Notes: generated by a model from the sequence alone, not told the origin. A DNA stretch of 64,000 bases from an uncultured Psychroserpens sp. (GCF_947492715.1 NZ_CANLNS010000005.1:269283-333282); one strand, 5' to 3'. Positions 9,129 to 17,839 are shown, counted from the stretch's first letter. Program-made: numbers and translations.

Positions 9129-9770
9129 TTAATCTAAATTCAATTCTATCTCTTCGATATCCTTATAAATGTTTTTGATAACGCTTTTACTTTTTCCCCA
9201 ATCAATAAGCTGGCCTTTAATTTTTGCATCGACGTCCATTTTTATGTTATCGTCATGTTCTTGTAATGAGATAATAATATCTCCTCCGAAAGTTTTAAAG
9301 TCGGATGGAATTTCTGCAAGCATTACAACACCGTTATCTGCTTGTTCAACACTAACTAAAGGGTAGTTGTTTTTCGCTAGTGAACACAAGATTTTTATAA
9401 AGAGTTCTTGAATGATTATGTCGAAATGTGCTGTGCTAGACCTCCCCGTTTTTACACCAAGATTTTTATAGATAGGAATTATAATATCTGCGGTTCTTTT
9501 TACCGATAAGCTTGTTAGCGGAGCAATGAGTAAGTCTGCACGTTCTAAAAATACTTCTGCAGAAATAGAGCGTTTAGAATTTTCTAGAAAATGAGAGATA
9601 AAACTATGAACTTTCGGGTTTTTGATTAACAAGTCGAAGTCTTTTTCTGTACGCCAATTAGGAATAGATAGCGCTTCTGTTTTATTGTTGTTAAGTCCTT
9701 TAGTTCCGCATTCTGAGCAATAGTTTCCTTCAATTTCGATGCTACATGTTGGGCAATAATTCTTTTCCAT
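9129..9770 (-). CDS. Zinc-ribbon protein with unknown C-terminal domain
   Basis: 213 residues. The N-terminus has four cysteines at 6, 9, 18 and 21 (YCPTCS...YCSECG), a zinc ribbon. After a linker, residues 35-213 form a mixed alpha/beta domain with no signal peptide or membrane span. I do not recognise that domain. Probably cytoplasmic. Upstream is another worn repeat remnant. Confidence 0.55.
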   Translation of the reverse strand: MEKNYCPTCSIEIEGNYCSECGTKGLNNNKTEALSIPNWRTEKDFDLLIKNPKVHSFISHFLENSKRSISAEVFLERADLLIAPLTSLSVKRTADIIIPIYKNLGVKTGRSSTAHFDIIIQELFIKILCSLAKNNYPLVSVEQADNGVVMLAEIPSDFKTFGGDIIISLQEHDDNIKMDVDAKIKGQLIDWGKSKSVIKNIYKDIEEIELNLD

Positions 9771-9823
9771 TTAGGAGGCTTAAAAAGGGGCTACTACAGG
9801 TTTACGTAATGCCGTCGTGTTTA

Positions 9824-9860
9824 GGCAACTAAAATAGGAAATACAAACCGAATAGAAAAT
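9824..9860 (-). promoter_or_regulatory. Remnant of repeat promoter-like element (type C)
   Basis: GGCAACTAAAATAGGAAATA then CAAACCGAATAGAAAAT matches the type C repeats at 33.2, 49.4 and 57.6 kb. The minus strand reads TATTTTAG at 9829-9836, again TAnnTTnG. The zinc-ribbon gene start at 9770 lies about 55 bp downstream. Confidence 0.4.
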
Positions 9861-9873
9861 AGATTATAAGGTT

Positions 9874-10533
9874 CTATTTGTTTTGATGATAATAATCTAA
9901 AATGTGTTTAGGGATTTTCATTTTTTGAGGTAAACCTTCATCAGGGACAGGGTATTCGGCTACTTGCTTTATAGGAATTAATCCGGCCCAAACATCTAAA
10001 TTATAATCTTCGGGTTCGTCTCCAACGCCAACATCTCTAATTTTAGCTGAAGCGGTTTCAATAGTCATTTCCACTACTAATGTTCTATCTAGTTCTTCTT
10101 GATGCATGGGTCTAATACCATCCCAACGCCCTTCCATCATATGTTCCATAAAACAATGAAGAGCTAGTTCCTTTTCTTTCGGATCATTAATGTTTTTAAT
10201 TGTGCCAAATAACGTTGCACTGCGATAGTTAACAGAGTGATGCAAGCCTGAACGCGCTAAAACTAATGCATCTAAATGCATGACAGTCATGCTCATTTTT
10301 TTGGATTCTAATAAATGGAGCAACATCCTATTTGCTTGTGAGCCATGTAAATATATTTTGTTGTCTTTTCTGCCGTAAGCCATAGGTAACGTTATGGCTC
10401 TACCTTCATAAACATAACTTACGTAACCAATAAAACCCGCATCCAAAATAGTATTGATTTTTTCAACATCATAGGACGCTCGTATTTGTCCGCGTTTTAT
10501 TCTATTTAATTTTGATTTTGAATAGTCTGTCAT
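9874..10533 (-). CDS. FMN-binding PNPOx-fold protein (NimA/Pyridox_ox_2 type)
   Basis: 219 residues of the pyridoxamine 5'-phosphate oxidase-like split-barrel family. Typical text is GFIGYVSYVYEGRAITLPMA, IYLHGSQANRMLLHL and VNYRSATLFGTIKNI. This group binds FMN or heme and includes NimA-like reductases, and it lacks the PdxH C-terminal domain. It is the last gene of a five-gene run (12127 to 9874) with 2-4 bp spacings. A MocR-type regulator that probably binds PLP diverges from the top of the run. Confidence 0.85.
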   Translation of the reverse strand: MTDYSKSKLNRIKRGQIRASYDVEKINTILDAGFIGYVSYVYEGRAITLPMAYGRKDNKIYLHGSQANRMLLHLLESKKMSMTVMHLDALVLARSGLHHSVNYRSATLFGTIKNINDPKEKELALHCFMEHMMEGRWDGIRPMHQEELDRTLVVEMTIETASAKIRDVGVGDEPEDYNLDVWAGLIPIKQVAEYPVPDEGLPQKMKIPKHILDYYHQNK

Positions 10534-10535
10534 TG

Positions 10536-11051
10536 TTATATGTGTTTTGAGAATACGATATTGTCATATGGTTTTCCATTAACTAGGAAGTTTAATTCTC
10601 CTACGTTTTTAAATTCATTTTTCTCATAGAATCTAATGGCTCTATGGTTTTTTACGTAGACCGAAAGCCATATCATATCTAATTGCAGTTCTTTGGCCTG
10701 CTTTTCAACATAAGTTAGTAGCTGTTGCCCAATCTTTAATGGTATAAATTCATTTAAGATGTAGATACGATCTAGTCGACAATTGTTTTGAGAAACCACA
10801 TCTTTGTGGTAAGCATTTACTATTAATTTGGCATAACCAGCAGGCAGATCATTAACATAAATAATGTAGAATATGATTTTAGGGTTGTTTATATCTTCCT
10901 TTGTTTTAGATACAGAAAACGCTTCGTTAATATATTGAAGTAGGTCATTCTTGTCATCAATAAAGCGACCATGAGATTCAACGTAAGTAAGCCGACCTAA
11001 AAGAGCTAAAACGTCTGTATTTGATTCTATAGCTTTTTTTATTTTTATCAT
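10536..11051 (-). CDS. GNAT-family N-acetyltransferase
   Basis: 171 residues with the GNAT core. The acetyl-CoA-binding motif A region is RIYILNEFIPLKIGQQLLTYVEKQAK (about 95-120), followed by LDMIWLSVYVKNHRAIRFYEKNEFK, the motif B with the usual N..A..FYEK..F pattern. The first substrate is unknown. It lies 2 bp from the PNPOx-fold gene in the MocR-linked operon. Confidence 0.9.
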   Translation of the reverse strand: MIKIKKAIESNTDVLALLGRLTYVESHGRFIDDKNDLLQYINEAFSVSKTKEDINNPKIIFYIIYVNDLPAGYAKLIVNAYHKDVVSQNNCRLDRIYILNEFIPLKIGQQLLTYVEKQAKELQLDMIWLSVYVKNHRAIRFYEKNEFKNVGELNFLVNGKPYDNIVFSKHI

Positions 11052-11052
11052 T

Positions 11053-11280
11053 TCACGCTTTTTTTGTTTGTAATCTTTTTAAATGATATGCATGCAGAAG
11101 TACGGCAATAGCGCATCCAACAATTACTGGAGCTGCACTAATCAGTACACCATAAAGAATGTAAAATACATTAGCAATTAGTGAGATTAATCTTAATTTA
11201 TATTCCCCTTTTGTAGACATCGAATACAAATTGATGATTAGCGCTCCATAACCAATACTATCAATTAAAACTGGACTCAT
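11053..11280 (-). CDS. Small YgjV-like inner-membrane protein
   Basis: 75 residues with three hydrophobic segments (about 5-20, 28-47 and 49-64). The text resembles the YgjV/Imp family and the SWEET-like half-repeat (GYGALIINLYSMSTKGEYKLRLISLIANVFYILYG). It probably sits in the inner membrane, perhaps as an oligomer. The function is not known to me. Its stop and the GNAT start are joined as TGAAATG, indicating tight coupling. Confidence 0.7.
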   Translation of the reverse strand: MSPVLIDSIGYGALIINLYSMSTKGEYKLRLISLIANVFYILYGVLISAAPVIVGCAIAVLLHAYHLKRLQTKKA

Positions 11281-11283
11281 ATG

Positions 11284-11574
11284 TTATCTTTTTTCTGGAG
11301 GAATAGTTTTATATCTATCTGAATTTAATTTGGTCTTTTGTACATCTTTTGGTTTAAATATGCGTTTGCTTGAAGCTGGGTTCCTTTCTATTTCTTTTTT
11401 AGGTCTAATTGGACGCTCAACAAAATTCCCAGAACAGCTAGGGCATACATTCTCGAAAATTTCGAGCGCGCATGTTTTACAATACGTGCATTCATAGGAA
11501 CAAATCATTGCCTCGGTAGATGTATAGGGCAGGTCTTTATCACAATGCTCACAATTGGGTCTAAGGTCTAACAT
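11284..11574 (-). CDS. DUF1272 zinc-finger protein
   Basis: 96 residues. The N-terminal 50 residues carry eight cysteines (8, 11, 25, 29, 32, 35, 44, 47) in the DUF1272 arrangement beginning MLDLRPNCEHC and ending CPSCSGNFVERP. This would bind two zinc ions. The basic C-terminal tail (RPKKEIERN...KRIFKPKD) may bind nucleic acid, which is inference. Third from last in the MocR-linked operon, with 1-3 bp gaps on either side. Confidence 0.85.
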   Translation of the reverse strand: MLDLRPNCEHCDKDLPYTSTEAMICSYECTYCKTCALEIFENVCPSCSGNFVERPIRPKKEIERNPASSKRIFKPKDVQKTKLNSDRYKTIPPEKR

Positions 11575-11575
11575 G

Positions 11576-12094
11576 TTATAAATATTTGTTTTTTATGACT
11601 TCCATATGCCAAATATCGTGACCTAAAATTGTAAAAGCTGCTGCGCGTGCAGACATAGCTCCTCCGTTAGAATTTCCTATAAAGGATAAGTTTTCATTAG
11701 ATAAACTATTTAATAATGATATGGAATGATTTCTATTGATTTCAAATTCGTTCAATAAATGTTCTATTGATTTGAGGTTGGCCTCAGATGGTTTCATATA
11801 TACGTTCTGATCAAATCCGGCTAAAGGTGTCGTATCTTGTCTAGCAATTCTAAAGCAGCGATACATGAAAATTCGTTCGGTATCTATGATGTGTTGCAAA
11901 ATTTCTTTTATACTCCATTTTTCGGCTTGATAGCGATACATGAGCTTTTCATTTGGAATTGATTTAAAAAAATCAATTAAGGTGTCTTTACCTGTTGAAA
12001 AGCCTTTTTTTAGTTCAGTTTTATGAGATAATTTGTCAATATATCTTAGATAGTAGTTATCGAATTCTGCTGATTTTAAATCTAGTTTTGTCAT
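11576..12094 (-). CDS. DinB-family protein
   Basis: DinB-like four-helix bundle. The frame opens at 12127, but I prefer the ATG at 12094 (MTKLDLKSAEF), giving 172 residues. Helices with WSIKEILQHIIDTERIFMYR supply the first metal-site His, and FTILGHDIWHMEVI supplies the two C-terminal His residues. The family uses a 3-His metal site for thiol-dependent transferase reactions in characterised members. It heads the operon that runs leftward to 9874 and is divergent from the MocR regulator. Confidence 0.85.
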   Translation of the reverse strand: MTKLDLKSAEFDNYYLRYIDKLSHKTELKKGFSTGKDTLIDFFKSIPNEKLMYRYQAEKWSIKEILQHIIDTERIFMYRCFRIARQDTTPLAGFDQNVYMKPSEANLKSIEHLLNEFEINRNHSISLLNSLSNENLSFIGNSNGGAMSARAAAFTILGHDIWHMEVIKNKYL

Positions 12095-12124
12095 TTTAAT
12101 TAAGGCTTTTATGCTTTTATAATT

Positions 12125-12132
12125 CAAAAATA
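12125..12132 (-). promoter_or_regulatory. Candidate -7 element of the DinB operon
   Basis: On the minus strand this is TATTTTTG, an exact match to the Bacteroidota -7 consensus TAnnTTTG. It lies about 30 bp upstream of the preferred DinB start at 12094. If real, it supports the downstream start choice over 12127. Confidence 0.45.
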
Positions 12133-12141
12133 TTATATTTA

Positions 12142-12184
12142 TGGACTACATTGATGATCCAGAATTAATATAATTAATAGTCCA
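12142..12184. promoter_or_regulatory. Inverted repeat in the divergent MocR/DinB promoter region
   Basis: TGGACTA (12142-12148) and TAGTCCA (12178-12184) form a perfect 7-bp inverted repeat with a 29-bp spacer. An AT-rich near-palindrome (ATTAATATAATTAAT) lies inside it. It fills the gap between the two divergent transcripts and is a good candidate operator for the MocR-type protein. MocR/PdxR regulators more often use direct repeats, so this is inference. Confidence 0.4.
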
Positions 12185-12185
12185 G

Positions 12186-13667
12186 GTGTTTCCATATAAA
12201 ACGAGTATTCAATTTGATAGAACGTGTAATCAGGCCTTGTATCTACAATTGGCAAATCAAATTATTCAATATATTAAAGATCAAACCTTAGCCCCTAATA
12301 CTAAACTTCCGGGGAGTAGGACTTTAGCAGAACTATTAAATGTGCATAGAAAAACGGTTGTAGCGTGTTATGAGGAGTTGTTATTACAAGGATGGGTTGA
12401 AAGTATTCCCAAGAAAGGAACATTTGTACTTGGTAGTCTGCCAATATTACATCAGCAAAAGTTAGATGACGCTGAGGTTTTTGGTGTCAAGACAACTGCT
12501 GGTTTTTCTTTTTATAACCATGCGAATTTGCCTGAAAAGCCTTCAAAAAGCGATGCTGATTTTATGTATTTGAATGATGGAATTTCTGATGGAAGATTGA
12601 CACCAATTGATGACATAGCCAGAACATACAGAAGAGTTTGTACCAAAAAAAGGATTTTCGAGCATTTGTCATATGGTTCTACTTATGGTAATGACTCTTT
12701 ACGTGATGTATTGGTTGATTATTTGAACGCTACACGAGGTTTACATATAACCAAAGAGAATGTACTGATTACGCGCGGGAGTCAAATGGGTATCTGGCTG
12801 ACCTCACAATTGGTGCTTAAAAAAGCAGATATTATAGTTGTAGGAACTACTAATTACGAATCGGCAGATTCCACTTTTCTATATCAGAAAGCGACAATAG
12901 AACGCGTAACGGTTGATGAGAATGGTATCATAACCGATGAGATTGAAAGGCTGTGTAAACGAAAACAAATTAAAGCCGTATATGTAACAACGCATCATCA
13001 TCATCCTACTACAGTAACGCTTTCAGCAAAAAGAAGAATCCACCTTTTAAATCTAGCAAAGCAATACAATTTTGCGATTATTGAAGATGATTATGATTAC
13101 GATTTTAATTATAATCACGCTCCAATTTTACCTTTAGCCAGTCATGATGTCAATGGAAATGTTATTTATATTGGCTCGGTTTGTAAGGCGGTTGCTCCAG
13201 TATATAGAATTGGTTATCTAATTGCTTCAAAAGCATTTGTAGATGAAGCTGCTAAACTAAGAGGCTTTGTTGATAGGCAAGGTGATGCCTTGTTAGAATT
13301 GACATTTGCAGATTTTATAAAATCTGGAGATTTAGATCGACATATTCGAAAAGTGATGAAAATCTATAAGCTACGTCGCGATTTGTTTTGTAAACTTTTT
13401 AATGAAGAATTAGGTGCTTTTTTCCATTTCGAAATTCCAAAGGGAGGAATGGCTGTTTGGGCAAAGTTGAATTCGAATTATTCTTGGGCAACTGTTTCTG
13501 AAGTTGCTAAGACCTACCACTTAGACATTGGTAACTGGAAACGCTATGATAGCGCTAAACTAAAGCATAATTATATTAGAATTGGTTTTGCATCGTATAA
13601 CGAAGAAGAAATTTACGAATTGGTAAATAGATTCAAGAAAACGATGGATGAGGTTAAAAACTTATAA
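12186..13667 (+). CDS. MocR/PdxR-type GntR regulator with aminotransferase-like domain
   Basis: 493 residues. An N-terminal GntR winged helix (about 12-80, with LPGSRTLAELLNVHRKTVVACYEELLLQGW) is fused to a fold-type I aminotransferase-like domain. PLP-site residues are visible: EDDYDYDF at 300-307 and the internal-aldimine Lys334 in GSVCKAVAP. The start is a GTG directly after an inverted repeat and matches the usual start of the family. It diverges from a five-gene operon holding an FMN-binding PNPOx-fold protein. It is therefore likely a PLP-responsive switch for that operon and itself. Confidence 0.93.
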   Translation: MFPYKTSIQFDRTCNQALYLQLANQIIQYIKDQTLAPNTKLPGSRTLAELLNVHRKTVVACYEELLLQGWVESIPKKGTFVLGSLPILHQQKLDDAEVFGVKTTAGFSFYNHANLPEKPSKSDADFMYLNDGISDGRLTPIDDIARTYRRVCTKKRIFEHLSYGSTYGNDSLRDVLVDYLNATRGLHITKENVLITRGSQMGIWLTSQLVLKKADIIVVGTTNYESADSTFLYQKATIERVTVDENGIITDEIERLCKRKQIKAVYVTTHHHHPTTVTLSAKRRIHLLNLAKQYNFAIIEDDYDYDFNYNHAPILPLASHDVNGNVIYIGSVCKAVAPVYRIGYLIASKAFVDEAAKLRGFVDRQGDALLELTFADFIKSGDLDRHIRKVMKIYKLRRDLFCKLFNEELGAFFHFEIPKGGMAVWAKLNSNYSWATVSEVAKTYHLDIGNWKRYDSAKLKHNYIRIGFASYNEEEIYELVNRFKKTMDEVKNL

Positions 13668-13726
13668 AAATTACCTTAAACCTTTGCACTAATTTATGCA
13701 GTTAAAATATAGCTGTTATGGAAGTT

Positions 13727-14098
13727 TTATTTCTTTTCTTCTCGCAAAATTTTTTCCATTTTGTGACCTTTTGCTAGTTCATCAACCAACTTGTCCATAT
13801 ATCTAATCTGTCGTGTTAGTACATTGTCAATGTCTTCAATTCTATAACCACAGATCACTCCTTTAATAAGGTGAGCATTTGGATGTATGCTTGCCTTATC
13901 AAAAAATGTTTTAAAGTTTACCTTACTGTCAATTAATTCTTGTAATTGATGGTTATCAAAACCAGTTAACCATTCTATGACTTGATTTAGTTCTTCCTTG
14001 GTTCGTCCTTTGTTCTCCACTTTAGTCACATAATGTGGATAAATTGAGCCAAAGACCAAGTTTGCAATACGTTCGTTATGTTCAGCAGTTACTTTCAT
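13727..14098 (-). CDS. DUF2200 family protein
   Basis: 123 residues matching DUF2200 over the full length: FGSIYPHYVTKVENKGRTKEE, IEWLTGFDN, LIKGVICGYRIEDI and the ending IRYMDKLVDELAKGHKMEKIL. Cytoplasmic, no known activity. It stands alone, with a repeat-derived promoter-like element about 65 bp upstream. Confidence 0.88.
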   Translation of the reverse strand: MKVTAEHNERIANLVFGSIYPHYVTKVENKGRTKEELNQVIEWLTGFDNHQLQELIDSKVNFKTFFDKASIHPNAHLIKGVICGYRIEDIDNVLTRQIRYMDKLVDELAKGHKMEKILREEKK

Positions 14099-14156
14099 TT
14101 TTAATCCTATCTAGTTAGTGTGAACATATCCATTTATGAATAGTTCTGTAGACTAG

Positions 14157-14190
14157 GGACTAAGTTAATAAAAGAAAACGAGCCAGAGGA
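14157..14190 (-). promoter_or_regulatory. Remnant of repeat promoter-like element
   Basis: GGACTAAGTTAATAAAAG then AAAACGAGCCAGAGGAAA matches the repeat core closely. TAACTTAG on the minus strand is at 14160-14167. It points at the DUF2200 gene. No arms are recognisable in the 420-bp gap. Confidence 0.45.
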
Positions 14191-14270
14191 AATGATGTTT
14201 ATTTATGGACAGCTAAGGAACCAATGGTTTTCGTTTAGATACAAGTTTAAAGATTTTCGTATATTTAGAT

Positions 14271-14411
14271 ATGAGTTTATCAGAAGAATATTATCAGATA
14301 ATTATTTTAATTATAGTTATAAGTGTAGTTTGGGGTTTTACGACCTATTTTACCAGAAATGGGAAGAACTTCAGGAGCAGTAGAAATAAAAGGGCAAGAA
14401 GACAACTGTAA
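14271..14411 (+). CDS. Possible small membrane protein (46 residues)
   Basis: An ATG frame of 46 codons in the 420-bp gap between DUF2200 and the next gene. The product starts MSLSEEYYQ, has one hydrophobic helix (about residues 8-28, IIILIIVISVVWGFTTYF) and ends in a strongly basic tail (RSSRNKRARRQL). This acidic-TM-basic layout is that of a genuine single-pass small membrane protein. It is one of the few plus-strand genes. A longer overlapping frame at 14192-14383 looks spurious. No homologue is recognised. Confidence 0.4.
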   Translation: MSLSEEYYQIIILIIVISVVWGFTTYFTRNGKNFRSSRNKRARRQL

Positions 14412-14518
14412 TGAACAGAGTTTTCTTAGAATTTAGATTACAAACACTTTTATCAATTGTTTAAATTTTTTTATTTCAGAATACATTTTGTAATGAATAG
14501 CTGTGGTTTCGTTTATGG

Positions 14519-15076
14519 CTAATTGTGTGTTGTTAATTCTTCTTTTCTATAAAGAAGTAGTGCTAGTCCAGATGCGAATACGACACAACTAATTAACATT
14601 AAAATCCCATTATTCCAGATAAAATAAGAGAGTCCAACAAATGGTCCACCTATTATAACCATAAGAGAGCTTATTGTATTGGTTTTGATAAAATTTAAAG
14701 CGTGTAGGGCTAAACCGACGAAAAGTAATGATGGTCCAATTATCACAAAAGGATATAAAATCGAAGGTGTATTACTTATTTGTTCGCTTAATGCATTTCT
14801 TCCCATATCGTCATTTCCGAAACTCCACATCATAAAATCAATAGTGCAAAGTCCGATATGAGCTATTACTCCTAGTCCAGTTAAAATAGACGCAACAGAA
14901 TTAAGTCTGTTTTTAGGAAATACGAAATTGAAAAAAAACAATAATACTGCTCCTATTAGGTTAAACCAATGGGCTAAGTCGATATGCTTCTGGGCGCTCA
15001 AAGAACCTTGAGCAAAGTAGATGTAGCTTATGACAAAAAAGATTAGTCCAAGTAAACAAATGGTTTTTGATTTCAT
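14519..15076 (-). CDS. Multi-pass membrane protein of unknown function
   Basis: 185 residues with about six hydrophobic spans (7-23, 38-54, 62-82, 105-127, 133-151, 155-176), no signal cleavage site and short loops. It ends in a basic tail (YRKEEL). The general layout is like small bacterial DUF998/YhhN-type membrane proteins, but no signature is convincing. Transcribed alone. Confidence 0.55.
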   Translation of the reverse strand: MKSKTICLLGLIFFVISYIYFAQGSLSAQKHIDLAHWFNLIGAVLLFFFNFVFPKNRLNSVASILTGLGVIAHIGLCTIDFMMWSFGNDDMGRNALSEQISNTPSILYPFVIIGPSLLFVGLALHALNFIKTNTISSLMVIIGGPFVGLSYFIWNNGILMLISCVVFASGLALLLYRKEELTTHN

Positions 15077-15207
15077 TATAGTTTTGATTGATTAATATTT
15101 TTAAAATTCTACCTTTTTTAGATTATTAAGAATTATCAAAGCCTGAATTGTTGAAAAATGATGATGATTTGTCAAAATGTTTGATAAGCTATTAGCCTCA
15201 TTTTACT

Positions 15208-15789
15208 TCAAGTTTTTCTCCATCCTCTTTTTTCAATGTTTCTAACATGTGTTTTGTCTTTTAGCGTTTTCAAGTATTGAGATAGCGCTTTCAATTCGTC
15301 ATCGTTGAGATCGCCTACATACTCTTTTGGATAAATTGCATTCCCAAAATTATCACTTGATTTATGAGGTGTATCATCAATAATAAGCATCCTATCGAGG
15401 CTAAACCCTCTTCTCTTGAGCTTTTTTAATGGTTTAATAAAATTATAATGATCCATATATCTACTTTCATAGTTGCCAAAATCATCTGTATTTAAAAACC
15501 GTTTAGGCTTACATCTGCTTCTTCCCCAAACAAACTCTAATTTTAGTTCTGCAGGAAAAATAATGTCAACAACTTCTTCAACATAATCATCAGATGCAGA
15601 TGACCATACAGCTATTAAAAAGTCATCCTTAATTTGATCTAAAAAATGATCTAAATATGGTCTGCGATAAACATAATAGTCAAATACTTTAAAATCTGCT
15701 TTTCTATTTAATTCCTTTGGAGTTGCATGAACTAAAGTTTCGTCAATGTCTAGAACGAGTAATATTTTATGATCTTCTTTTTGATTCAT
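15208..15789 (-). CDS. FCP1/SCP-like (NIF domain) HAD phosphatase
   Basis: 193 residues of the NLI-interacting-factor/FCP1 type, mainly known as eukaryotic CTD phosphatases. The nucleophile motif DxDxT is at D14, D16, T18. Then come YRRPYLDHFL at 41-50, motif II Ser63 in VWSSAS, a Lys-rich KPLKKLKRR near 119-127, and IDDTP with D138/D139. NAIYPKEYVGD at 150-160 is the SCP signature end. All catalytic residues seem present. It probably dephosphorylates a phosphoprotein or small molecule in the cytoplasm. Its bacterial target is unknown. Confidence 0.88.
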   Translation of the reverse strand: MNQKEDHKILLVLDIDETLVHATPKELNRKADFKVFDYYVYRRPYLDHFLDQIKDDFLIAVWSSASDDYVEEVVDIIFPAELKLEFVWGRSRCKPKRFLNTDDFGNYESRYMDHYNFIKPLKKLKRRGFSLDRMLIIDDTPHKSSDNFGNAIYPKEYVGDLNDDELKALSQYLKTLKDKTHVRNIEKRGWRKT

Positions 15790-15832
15790 TTTATAAAGAC
15801 TAGCGAGATTTGGTTGTTTTACTATTTCAGAC

Positions 15833-17614
15833 TTAATTATCCAACTGCCAAAATATGACCTTATAGCTAAAGACTGAAAAGGCTATTTTATCCTCAACTG
15901 GGGAAAAGACAGGATGTGCTTTGTCTGTTGGGTCAAAGGTAAGTTGTTTCAATTGTTTACCATTAAAAGACACTTTGTATAATTGATAATATCCTTGGTC
16001 ATCAGGTGCAATATAAGCTATCCATTGGTCGTTGGATGATAGGCCAATTCCAGAATATAGTTGATCACTGTTAAATGAATAGATTAATTTACCTTTCCCG
16101 CCATCTATTGGGATGCACCATATTTCTTTTCGATTGTCATCCACCACATATTCTACAACTAGACTTTTACTATCAGAGGTCCATTGAACGTCTGTAAAAC
16201 TGCCATTTTCTAAACCAATTGGGGAAATTAATTTTTGCGGTGAGGTAACTTCACCTTTATCCTGGTCTATACCAACAATGATTAAACCCATTTTTTCGCC
16301 CTGTTTTGTGCCTGTTGTTGAAACAATCCACTTACCATCTTTTGACCATCTTGGCCAACCCGTTTCATATCCACCTTTAGTTAGCGGTTGCTCCATTTTA
16401 TCTCCAGATACAGGCATAATCCAAAGGTCATCAGTTTTATCTGCGTGTGTGTGAAATGCAATCCATTTGAGGTTCGGGGACCAGCACATGCCTTGATCTT
16501 CTGAATAGGAAGCTCTTATGATGGTATCGGGTTGTTTAGCCGGACTTTCTCTGTTCACATAAGCCCAACCTAGATTTTGATCAATATCTGGGTACTTGGC
16601 ATCGTCCATTACAGTCCTCCAGTTGCCATAGGTAAAAGCCACTCTTTTTCCATCGGGATGCCAGTAAGGAATTTCAGATTGAAACCCTGTGAGTGTGGTA
16701 GATGGACCGCCTTGACCAGAAACAGTTGCAATGGATATGCGATAATCTTTTAATTTGAATAACACTTTGCCGTCTTTACTGATGCTTGGAGCATAAGTGT
16801 CCTTAGAAAAGTTTGTAAGTTGCTGTTTTTGATTGGTTTCTAGATTTTGTTTCCATAATTCTAAAATTTTATTGTCATTTCCTGAGGCATAATACATGGA
16901 CTTACCATCGTTTGTAAATGCAATTTTACCATAAATGTTTCCACTTATTTTTTGAGCTTTTGGGTTTCCAAGATCAAGCTGAATATAGCGCTCATCATCT
17001 TTAATTACAATTCCGGCCCAACAAGATAAGTTCGGATTCCATTGTAAGGATGTTACGTGTTCAAAATCTGAAACCACTTTTGGATTGTTACCACCTGCTT
17101 CAAATTCAATGACAGCGGTTCTTCCATTTAGATTAGCACTACCAGCAATGTGTTTTCCGTCTAAAGACCAAGTAAGCTCTCGCAGGTTATGCCGAGAAAT
17201 CTCGGTTTTTGTACCATCTGGCTTTATTACAATAAATGCCTCTTTATCTGGCCATAACGGTTTACTAGTATTTGCTTGAATGTTGTATGTATACCATGTC
17301 TTGCGTGGTCCTCCTAATTCGTAGGTAATGAGATTGCCATTAGGTGTCCACGTAAAATAGCGAATAATAGATCCGTTATTAGCGAGTTTAGTTGATATGC
17401 CTCCAGTAATAGATTGAATTTCTAATCGCCTTGAATCAGAAAAGGCAACTAATTTACCATCTGGTGATACAGCACCAATAGGATCGCGATAAGCTACAGG
17501 TCCTTTTTGCTTGACAATATTTACAAGTTGAAATTCATCTTGGGCCACACAAAAATCGGATATGAAGAAAAGAAACAACACATTCGACAAAATAAAAAGA
17601 TGTGATTTCGACAT
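15833..17614 (-). CDS. Secreted PD40 beta-propeller (TolB-like) protein, large
   Basis: 593 residues with a signal peptide (LFILSNVLFLFFISDFCVAQ). At least ten PD40-like blades repeat, for example SKDGKVLFKL, WHPDGKRVAFTYG, WSPNLKWIAFHTH, WSKDGKWIVSTTG and FSPVEDKIAFSVF. There is no peptidase or amidohydrolase domain, though such propellers often precede one. Two propellers may be stacked. Probably periplasmic or surface-bound. A second, shorter PD40 protein is at 2234. Confidence 0.8.
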   Translation of the reverse strand: MSKSHLFILSNVLFLFFISDFCVAQDEFQLVNIVKQKGPVAYRDPIGAVSPDGKLVAFSDSRRLEIQSITGGISTKLANNGSIIRYFTWTPNGNLITYELGGPRKTWYTYNIQANTSKPLWPDKEAFIVIKPDGTKTEISRHNLRELTWSLDGKHIAGSANLNGRTAVIEFEAGGNNPKVVSDFEHVTSLQWNPNLSCWAGIVIKDDERYIQLDLGNPKAQKISGNIYGKIAFTNDGKSMYYASGNDNKILELWKQNLETNQKQQLTNFSKDTYAPSISKDGKVLFKLKDYRISIATVSGQGGPSTTLTGFQSEIPYWHPDGKRVAFTYGNWRTVMDDAKYPDIDQNLGWAYVNRESPAKQPDTIIRASYSEDQGMCWSPNLKWIAFHTHADKTDDLWIMPVSGDKMEQPLTKGGYETGWPRWSKDGKWIVSTTGTKQGEKMGLIIVGIDQDKGEVTSPQKLISPIGLENGSFTDVQWTSDSKSLVVEYVVDDNRKEIWCIPIDGGKGKLIYSFNSDQLYSGIGLSSNDQWIAYIAPDDQGYYQLYKVSFNGKQLKQLTFDPTDKAHPVFSPVEDKIAFSVFSYKVIFWQLDN

Positions 17615-17687
17615 GATTATTAAGTTTAAAAAGAAATATAATAAAAATAGACGTTTAGCACGTGATTTTTAACACTCTAAGGACTAT

Positions 17688-17712
17688 TAATTAACTGAAC
17701 ACGTTGCTGTTT
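17688..17712 (-). repeat. Remnant of array repeat (right arm only)
   Basis: AATTAACTGAACACGTTGCT closely follows the right arm AATTAACTATACACGTTGTT of the intact sites. The rest of the 225-bp gap 17615-17839 shows nothing else I can name. Confidence 0.35.
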
Positions 17713-17839
17713 GGATTGTGTTCTATTCAGGGGTTTTTAATGTATTCCTTTCAACTTTTAAGCGATCAATACTGTTTGTAATACATAGTAATAATATAAT
17801 CGCTATAAGATTAAAATTTACTTATATATATCAAAAGTG

